64,000 nt of DNA from an uncultured Candidatus Pelagibacter sp. (lineage in GTDB: Bacteria; Pseudomonadota; Alphaproteobacteria; Pelagibacterales; Pelagibacteraceae), in NCBI GenBank assembly GCA_905616465.1, contig CAJQSX010000002.1:62001-126000 (forward strand), written 5' to 3'. Below are positions 59,492 through 64,000 of this stretch, one piece after another. Positions within the stretch are counted from its first letter, which is position 1, and each line of letters begins with the position of its first letter. The notes beneath the pieces are model-generated. The model ran no database searches, was not told where the DNA came from, and was given only the letters and a program-made list of their open reading frames with translations. Both the position numbers and the translations under genes were made by a program.

Positions 59492-60565
59492 ATGAATAAA
59501 AAACCCTTAATTCTTGGAATTGAGACTAGTTGTGATGAAACAGCCGTATCCTTAATAACTGAAAATGAGCAAGGAATTCCTATAGTTTTATCCAATATTA
59601 TTTCAAGTCAAGTCGATGTTCATAAAGAATTTGGGGGAGTGGTTCCTGAACTGGCAGCTCGTTCACATATAGAAAAAATAGATTGGATAGTTCAAAAAGC
59701 AATTGATGATAGTGGAAGAAAGATTGAGGAAATTGATGCCATAGCTTCTACAGCGGGTCCTGGTTTAATAGTTTGTTTGTCAATCGGTTTAAGTTTTGGG
59801 AAAGCTTTTGCTAGCACATTAAATAAACCATTCATTGCAGTTAATCATTTAGAGGGTCATGCATTAAGTCCAAAACTTAATTCAGAATTAAACTATCCTT
59901 ATTTAGTTTTATTAATTTCTGGTGGCCACTCACAATTTTTAAGTGTTAATGATCTTGGAAAATATACAAGATTAGGAACAACTATAGATGATGCTTTGGG
60001 TGAAGCTTTTGACAAAACAGCAAAACTTTTAGGAATTGAATTTCCTGGTGGGCCACAAATTGAAGTTTTAGCAAAAAAAGGTGATCCTAATAAATATGAA
60101 TTACCAAAACCAATTTTTAATAAAGGTGGTTGTAACCTTTCTTTTGCAGGACTTAAAACTGCAATTCTAAAAATTGCTAAAAATATCAAAACTGATCAAG
60201 AAAAATTTGATCTTGCAGCTTCTTTTCAAAAGACAGTTACTGAAATTCTATATAAAAAAACTAAAATTGCATTTAGTGAGTTTGAAAAACAAAATAATCC
60301 AAAAGAAAAAATATTTGTAGTTGCGGGAGGGGTGGCAGCAAATCAAAGTATTAGAGATATGTTGATTAATTTATGTAATGAAAAAAGTTATCGAAGTATT
60401 TTTCCCCCGATTGAACTGTGTGGCGATAATGCTGCAATGATAGCAATGGTGGGATTAGAAAAATTTAAATTAAATCAATTTGATAACTTAGACCATCCAG
60501 CAAAACCAAGGTGGCCATTGGATGAAAAAGCAGCTTTCCTTAAAGGCGCGGGCGTAAAGTTTTAA
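59492..60565 (+). CDS. tsaD: tRNA N6-adenosine threonylcarbamoyltransferase
   Basis: Installs the t6A modification at A37 of ANN-decoding tRNAs together with TsaB, TsaC and TsaE. The 357-aa ASKHA-fold protein has GIETSCDETAVSL, the metal-binding His119 and His123 in NHLEGHALSP, LLISGGHSQFL and a C-terminal GDNAAMIAMVG. A decayed copy of about 95 bases of its 3' part lies 1.7 kb downstream. Confidence 0.98.
   Translation: MNKKPLILGIETSCDETAVSLITENEQGIPIVLSNIISSQVDVHKEFGGVVPELAARSHIEKIDWIVQKAIDDSGRKIEEIDAIASTAGPGLIVCLSIGLSFGKAFASTLNKPFIAVNHLEGHALSPKLNSELNYPYLVLLISGGHSQFLSVNDLGKYTRLGTTIDDALGEAFDKTAKLLGIEFPGGPQIEVLAKKGDPNKYELPKPIFNKGGCNLSFAGLKTAILKIAKNIKTDQEKFDLAASFQKTVTEILYKKTKIAFSEFEKQNNPKEKIFVVAGGVAANQSIRDMLINLCNEKSYRSIFPPIELCGDNAAMIAMVGLEKFKLNQFDNLDHPAKPRWPLDEKAAFLKGAGVKF
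60371..60475 (+). repeat. tsaD 3' segment, intact member of a direct repeat
   Basis: This part of tsaD is repeated in decayed form at 62054-62150. The best-preserved stretch encodes CGDNAAMIAMVGLEKF. Together with the second repeated block downstream, the pair brackets the methyltransferase-like gene. Confidence 0.8.
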
Positions 60566-60606
60566 TCTTTATAAAAATTATAGGAAGGATGTCGGTCTTT
60601 GGGTAC

Positions 60607-60700
60607 AAAATATGACAAAATCATACTGGCTAATGAAACCAACACTCCTTGTACTTCAATAAGAACCTGTCGACTCCCATCAACTTTTACTTTATTTTAT
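60607..60700 (+). pseudogene. gene remnant downstream of tsaD, possibly EVE-domain 5' end
   Basis: An ATG at 60612 gives MTKSYWLMKPTLLVLQ then a stop. YWLMK is how EVE-domain proteins usually begin (YWLMKSEP), and an EVE gene near tsaD is common in alphaproteobacteria. The block is repeated in diverged form at 62200-62291. I see only a few informative codons, so the identity is tentative, but the repetition itself is clear. The rest of 60566-60811 holds no gene I can support. Confidence 0.4.
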
Positions 60701-60811
60701 GAGCACAGGTCTTGTTTAAAGCTTATTAATAAGTGTAAATGAGGGGTACGTAGTGGGGTGTCAATTTAACGATATACACTAAACTGAATTTATTTAAAAA
60801 AAAATTTTGGT

Positions 60812-61975
60812 TTAACTAATCTTAAATAGTTCCTCTATATAACCTGGCCGCAAAAAATCTCTTGTTCTGTAAATACTATCTGTCTTTAATAGATCGCTAA
60901 CAGTATGTTGTTTAATACCTTTTCCGTAATCGTTTCTTGCCTCTTGATTTATGCTTAAAAAATAACTTTTTTTACTTTCTAAAATTTTTTTTGTGTATTT
61001 TTTAGAAAGACTTAAGTCTATTTCAGGCATGGAATCTTCGTTAAACCATAAAATATTTTTTTTTGTTTTATGCTCAAAAATTTTCCAATAAGGCTTTATA
61101 AAAATTTTTTTATCAGACAATTTTTTATTGGGTAATTTTTCATTATCTAAGTGAACATTATTTTCACCGTGTGAGATCATAAGGTATATGGCTTGTAGTA
61201 TTGATGAAAAAGGAAGATCATAAATGGTATATTTAGTGTTTATCATTTGTTTTAGGTAATGGCATGTGTATCCAATGCCAGCACCAATTTCTATTATTTC
61301 TGATAAATCATTATTTTTATAGATATTTCTTAGCTGCTCAGCTGCATAGAGACCCTTTAAATCCTTTAAAAAAATAAATTCTTTTTTGTATTTATAGCCA
61401 TAGTAATAGTTGGGTGTTTTAAAAAGTGAAATTTTTTTTTTTTTAAAAATTTTGTTAATTAAATCATCATAATCAACTTCTTCAATCAACCAACCACCTT
61501 GCTCTGGATTAAATACTTTTATATTTCCATAATATTCACTAATCGATATTAGATAATCAAAAAAAAAGCGTTTTTCATCATCTTTGAATTTTTTATTGCT
61601 TAATTTATTATATGATTTTCTATTAGTTCCGTATCCCCAAAGTAATTTTGTTTTACCCAAGTCCTTAAGTACTTTTATAAGTTCTTTGTTATTTTTTTGT
61701 GTGTCACAAATTGAATCAATAAATCCTTTATGATCAATTTGATTTTCAATTACACTCCATAAGTCATTATTTTTTTTTATAGGTTCGTTAGTTTTCAAAT
61801 ATAATGCATATGCAGAAATTCTATCTATAAACTTGTTTGAAATTTTTACTTGTAAATTTTTTTTGAAACTAAATTTTTTTGATGATGACTTTATCGCAGA
61901 AAATACATGATAATTTTTAAAATCATGATTTAATCTAGATATAATTCTATTTATATTTTTAATTATTTTTTTCAA
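60812..61975 (-). CDS. putative sugar O-methyltransferase
   Basis: 387-aa protein with a SAM-binding motif EIIEIGAGIGYTCHYL (about 227-241) in the C-terminal half, followed by TIYDLPFSSILQAIYLM. The N-terminal ~200 residues include FNPEQGGWLIEEVDYDD and look like the family annotated as putative sugar O-methyltransferase of surface polysaccharide loci. It is Lys/Asn/Ile-rich and stands alone, convergent with tsaD and flanked by the decayed tsaD repeats, so it is probably an acquired gene. Confidence 0.75.
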   Translation of the reverse strand: MKKIIKNINRIISRLNHDFKNYHVFSAIKSSSKKFSFKKNLQVKISNKFIDRISAYALYLKTNEPIKKNNDLWSVIENQIDHKGFIDSICDTQKNNKELIKVLKDLGKTKLLWGYGTNRKSYNKLSNKKFKDDEKRFFFDYLISISEYYGNIKVFNPEQGGWLIEEVDYDDLINKIFKKKKISLFKTPNYYYGYKYKKEFIFLKDLKGLYAAEQLRNIYKNNDLSEIIEIGAGIGYTCHYLKQMINTKYTIYDLPFSSILQAIYLMISHGENNVHLDNEKLPNKKLSDKKIFIKPYWKIFEHKTKKNILWFNEDSMPEIDLSLSKKYTKKILESKKSYFLSINQEARNDYGKGIKQHTVSDLLKTDSIYRTRDFLRPGYIEELFKIS

Positions 61976-62053
61976 GATTTATTATAATTCTTTATATCAA
62001 ATCCTCATAGTAATTAAAACTGTATATGATGCCTTATGGTTCTTCATAATTTT

Positions 62054-62150
62054 TTATGTTAAAAGTTACAGAAGTATTTTTCCTCCAATTTAACTGTGCG
62101 GTGATAATGCTGCAATGATAACAATGGTAGGACTAGAAAAATTCAAATTA
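62054..62150 (+). pseudogene. decayed tsaD 3' fragment
   Basis: Matches tsaD bases 60371-60475 with scattered substitutions and small gaps. Shared runs include GAAGTATTTTTCC and GATAATGCTGCAATGATA. The fragment has no upstream tsaD part, lacks the last ~30 codons and carries a stop (TAACTGTGC region). It is a duplication or recombination scar. Confidence 0.82.
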
Positions 62151-62199
62151 AAAAAACTTAGCAATTTATGTTGATGGTATGATACAATTGGTTATTGAA

Positions 62200-62291
62200 A
62201 AATAATTTGATGCACTACTGGTTAATGAAACCAAAGCTTGCAATACATCGATAAAGCTCCACTGACTCCCACTAGCTTTTTGCTTATTTTT
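62200..62291 (+). pseudogene. second copy of the tsaD-downstream remnant
   Basis: Diverged copy of 60607-60700, with the shared stretches TACTGG.TAATGAAACCAA and GACTCCCA. It again reads YWLMKP in one frame. It lies in the same order and orientation after the decayed tsaD fragment, so the duplicated unit was tsaD end plus downstream sequence. Confidence 0.55.
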
Positions 62292-62362
62292 CTAACTAAA
62301 AATATTAATTAACAACATTTAATGCCTCCCAATGTATAGCACATCGTATAGCACGGTTTTAT

Positions 62363-63208
62363 TTATAAGGTGTCAATTACTGATCTTTGTCGTGCATAAG
62401 CACAGTTTTCACAGCTATCATGAGAATCGGGTACGCTTTCTGAATTCATAACATCAATCATTTTCTGTATCTCTGTCTCCAAATAGTCTGTTCTGATTTT
62501 ATAATAAATTAAAACTTCATCAAATAACATTTTACCATGAAAGCCTTCGTCTACTTCCTTAGCATTACAAATATAAAAATATGCATCTGAAGAAACTTTG
62601 TAACCCATACCTTTAAGTATGTAGGCATAGTAATCTAGCTGTCTTTTATAGCCCTCTTTATAAGGATCATTAAAATATGTCTCTTGTGATATTTCTTTTT
62701 TGTGTTGAGATTTATAATCTGCAACAACTAATTCTTTTGTCTCAGTATTAAACCACACATCGTCAATTCCACCTTGCAAAATAATATTACTGTCTTTAAA
62801 TCTATATTTAATTCCATAATGCAATGAATCTCTCCATTCATCAATTAACAGTTTATCATTGCCCTTTTTATCTTTAATAATCTCAGATGCATAAGGAACT
62901 AGGTGACTAAGATTATTTTTAATCATAATTCGATGAGGTTCTTGTTTCGCTCTGCATTCATCAAATTCTTTTTTTAAAAGTGTGTCAGTCAAAGTATTTA
63001 ACGTCCATCCAGGGGTAGAAGGTGACATAAAACCTTTATTAACTTTTAAATAAAAACATCTAGGACAAGACATAAATTCATCAAATCTAGATCTGCTTAA
63101 TTTATAGTCTTTATTTTGATTGGGAGAATAAATTCTAAATTTTTGACTGGTTACACCAGTTGCACTAACTAGCTCTTTTGTTTTACTATTTCTTTTTAAA
63201 CTAATCAT
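62363..63208 (-). CDS. PD-(D/E)XK nuclease family protein (Cas4/RecB-like)
   Basis: 281-aa protein with the RecB/Cas4-type nuclease core: LQGGIDDVWF (acidic residues 149-150), VVADYKSQ (Asp164 to Lys166) and RQLDYYAY (about 189-196). Cysteines pair at CPRC (48 and 51) near the N-terminus and CENC (266 and 269) at the C-terminus, an arrangement that in Cas4 and AddB holds an iron-sulfur cluster. No cas genes or CRISPR repeats are nearby. It begins on the last base of the preceding 52-aa gene's stop codon. Confidence 0.85.
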   Translation of the reverse strand: MISLKRNSKTKELVSATGVTSQKFRIYSPNQNKDYKLSRSRFDEFMSCPRCFYLKVNKGFMSPSTPGWTLNTLTDTLLKKEFDECRAKQEPHRIMIKNNLSHLVPYASEIIKDKKGNDKLLIDEWRDSLHYGIKYRFKDSNIILQGGIDDVWFNTETKELVVADYKSQHKKEISQETYFNDPYKEGYKRQLDYYAYILKGMGYKVSSDAYFYICNAKEVDEGFHGKMLFDEVLIYYKIRTDYLETEIQKMIDVMNSESVPDSHDSCENCAYARQRSVIDTL

Positions 63209-63366
63209 TAGTATACCTCCGATGCGTATCTGGCTAATTTAGGTTTTATTTTGGACTCCCCAATTATTTTAATTGTTTCATTTATCTCCATATAGATTCT
63301 ATAGAAATACTTTCCTTCTTTACGATTATGAACTTCCTCAACTCTTATTTCATGTATTTTATCCAT
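63208..63366 (-). CDS. 52-aa protein of unknown function, upstream of the nuclease
   Basis: Found by direct translation. ATG 63364-63366 gives MDKIHEIRVEEVHNRKEGKY, ending ...ARYASEVY before TAA 63208-63210. It shares one base with each neighbouring gene (stop-start overlaps), which strongly supports translation. It has an alternating beta-strand-like pattern and no membrane segment. No family recognised. It could bind nucleic acid or the nuclease. Confidence 0.72.
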   Translation of the reverse strand: MDKIHEIRVEEVHNRKEGKYFYRIYMEINETIKIIGESKIKPKLARYASEVY

Positions 63367-63626
63367 TAGTGAATACTCCTCATTTTTTGAAAAGCTTCAA
63401 ATTCAATTTTGGCACTTAGCAGTCTAAAATTATCCATTAACTTTACCCATTTTTCATCATTTTTTGATGGATTTATCCAAGGCAAATCATCTTTTTTTAA
63501 ATCTAAAAAAAAACAAATATTTAAATCTATGTCATTTAAAAATTTTTGATGATCTTCTGGTGATAGTATGGATATTAATCTTATTAATTTTGCATTCTTA
63601 ATGTTATCTGTTTTTTCTTTTTTCAT
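63366..63626 (-). CDS. 86-aa protein of unknown function
   Basis: Soluble, Lys/Asp-rich and helix-prone protein beginning MKKEKTDNIKNAKLIRLISI, with the segment DDLPWINPSKNDEKWVKLMD. It is in the same overlapping operon as the 52-aa protein and the nuclease. No domain recognised. Confidence 0.68.
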   Translation of the reverse strand: MKKEKTDNIKNAKLIRLISILSPEDHQKFLNDIDLNICFFLDLKKDDLPWINPSKNDEKWVKLMDNFRLLSAKIEFEAFQKMRSIH

Positions 63627-63636
63627 ATATTAAATC

Positions 63637-63900
63637 TCAATTGGTAACATTATAACAAATATGACCATCAGCATATAGCGCATCAAGTTCAACAACACAT
63701 GATACAATTTTCGTTTTATTTTTAGCAAAAGTATAAAGCATTACCCTGGGACCTTCAGTTTCAATAGGTATTACTGTATGTAAAATATATCCATCATTTA
63801 CCAAATCTTTTGGTTGTATATGGGGAAGTTTATATTCTTCTGAAAAACTTAGGCTAAACCATATTAAACTTAGGGCTGTAATTAATAGTAGTTTTTTCAT
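63637..63900 (-). CDS. small secreted protein, 87 aa
   Basis: Has a signal peptide (MKKLLLITALSLIWFSLSFS) and a 67-residue mature part with two cysteines (IVSCVVELD and HICYNVTN) that could form a disulfide. Unknown function. It precedes the 86-aa gene by 10 bases. Confidence 0.65.
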   Translation of the reverse strand: MKKLLLITALSLIWFSLSFSEEYKLPHIQPKDLVNDGYILHTVIPIETEGPRVMLYTFAKNKTKIVSCVVELDALYADGHICYNVTN

Positions 63901-64000
63901 TTAATTTTTTTGTTTTCTCATTGGCTAAACATTCTACTGTTTTACTAATTGATAATTTTGCATCGGGCAACATTGCCTTCGATAAACTAATCAACGTCTT
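63854..64000 (-). CDS. possible C-terminal end of a gene entering from the right edge
   Basis: One minus-strand frame is open from the window edge to TAG at 63854-63856, giving 48 residues (ends ...ANEKTKKLNEKTTINYSPK and a few more). The other two frames are closed within a few codons. It would overlap the secreted protein gene by 47 bases, which is more than usual here, so it is uncertain. Confidence 0.35.
   Translation of the reverse strand, partial: KTLISLSKAMLPDAKLSISKTVECLANEKTKKLNEKTTINYSPKFNMV

Larger units (their letters stand above)
61976..62362. other. 387-base non-coding stretch with decayed repeats
   Basis: It contains a degenerate copy of the tsaD 3' part (62054-62150), a degenerate copy of the block downstream of tsaD (62200-62291) and a 9-base direct repeat GTATAGCAC (62334-62342 and 62346-62354). 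I see no intact gene or RNA gene here. It marks the junction between the methyltransferase-like gene and the nuclease operon. Confidence 0.75.

Noticed and set aside
60566..60811. tRNA or other RNA gene downstream of tsaD
   Set aside because: No cloverleaf or T-loop pattern could be found; the similarity to 62200-62291 is better explained as a gene remnant.
60757..62378. 10-base direct repeat GGTGTCAATT (60757-60766 and 62369-62378) as attachment sites
   Set aside because: Ten bases are expected by chance at this scale, the right copy is inside the nuclease coding sequence, and no integrase is present.
62363..63208. Cas4 of a CRISPR system
   Set aside because: No repeat-spacer array or other cas gene occurs in the window; the nuclease fits a stand-alone PD-(D/E)XK family.

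Overview
The window looks like a chromosome segment of a SAR11 alphaproteobacterium ('Candidatus Pelagibacter' type). The evidence is strong AT bias, one- to few-base gaps or overlaps between genes, a DMSP demethylase that closely matches the P. ubique DmdA as I remember it, and alphaproteobacterial gene neighbourhoods. I see no rRNA, tRNA, CRISPR array or insertion sequence.

Layout. (1) 1-21908, all on the minus strand, transcribed from high to low coordinates: a run of 21 co-directional genes starting with the SRP/ribosomal block ffh-rpsP-trmD-rplS. It continues through leucine synthesis (leuC-leuD-leuB), a DMSP demethylation cluster (dmdC-dmdB-alpha/beta hydrolase-dmdA), asd, succinate dehydrogenase (sdhCDAB), mmsA, mdh, sucC, sucD and the 5' part of sucA. 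Amino-acid synthesis, DMSP carbon and sulfur use and the TCA cycle are therefore physically chained. A three-hairpin leader lies in front of ffh. (2) 22071-23812, plus strand: dapF-ftsY. (3) 23805-30825, minus: a TRAP transporter (dctP, terminator, dctQ, dctM), an amidase, a 58-aa membrane protein, a DMT exporter, a membrane-anchored hydrolase and a secreted unknown. (4) 30950-36230, minus: 2-hydroxy/2-oxo acid enzymes (lldD-like, aminotransferase, FAD-linked D-lactate/glycolate dehydrogenase type, D-2-hydroxyacid dehydrogenase) and a PagL-like outer-membrane protein. (5) 36247-40350, minus: cytochrome c maturation genes ccmC-D-E-F-G-H with an inverted repeat in the leader. (6) 40515-60565: housekeeping and stress genes on both strands, including hspQ, septation protein A, BI-1, argG, two unusual photolyase-family genes with a 40-aa DUF2256 gene, the tesA/ybbA/ybbP locus, folD, mscS, hemD, hemC and tsaD. 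(7) 60566-64000: an accessory region. Decayed copies of the tsaD 3' end and of the sequence just downstream of tsaD bracket a lone sugar methyltransferase-like gene. Beyond them lies an overlapping operon of a PD-(D/E)XK (Cas4/RecB-like) nuclease with small unknown genes.

How the parts fit. DmdA removes a methyl from DMSP to give methylmercaptopropionate, DmdB activates it to the CoA thioester and DmdC oxidises it. No dmdD-type hydratase lies in the cluster, and an alpha/beta hydrolase is translationally interlocked between dmdB and dmdA. MmsA, Sdh, Mdh and Suc route acyl-CoA and C4 products through central metabolism. The TRAP transporter next to a block of 2-hydroxyacid enzymes suggests uptake and oxidation of small 2-hydroxy/2-oxo acids. 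The most unusual places are the ffh leader, the tsaD scar and adjacent nuclease operon, the photolyase pair, and the tesA/ybbA start codons that share two bases.
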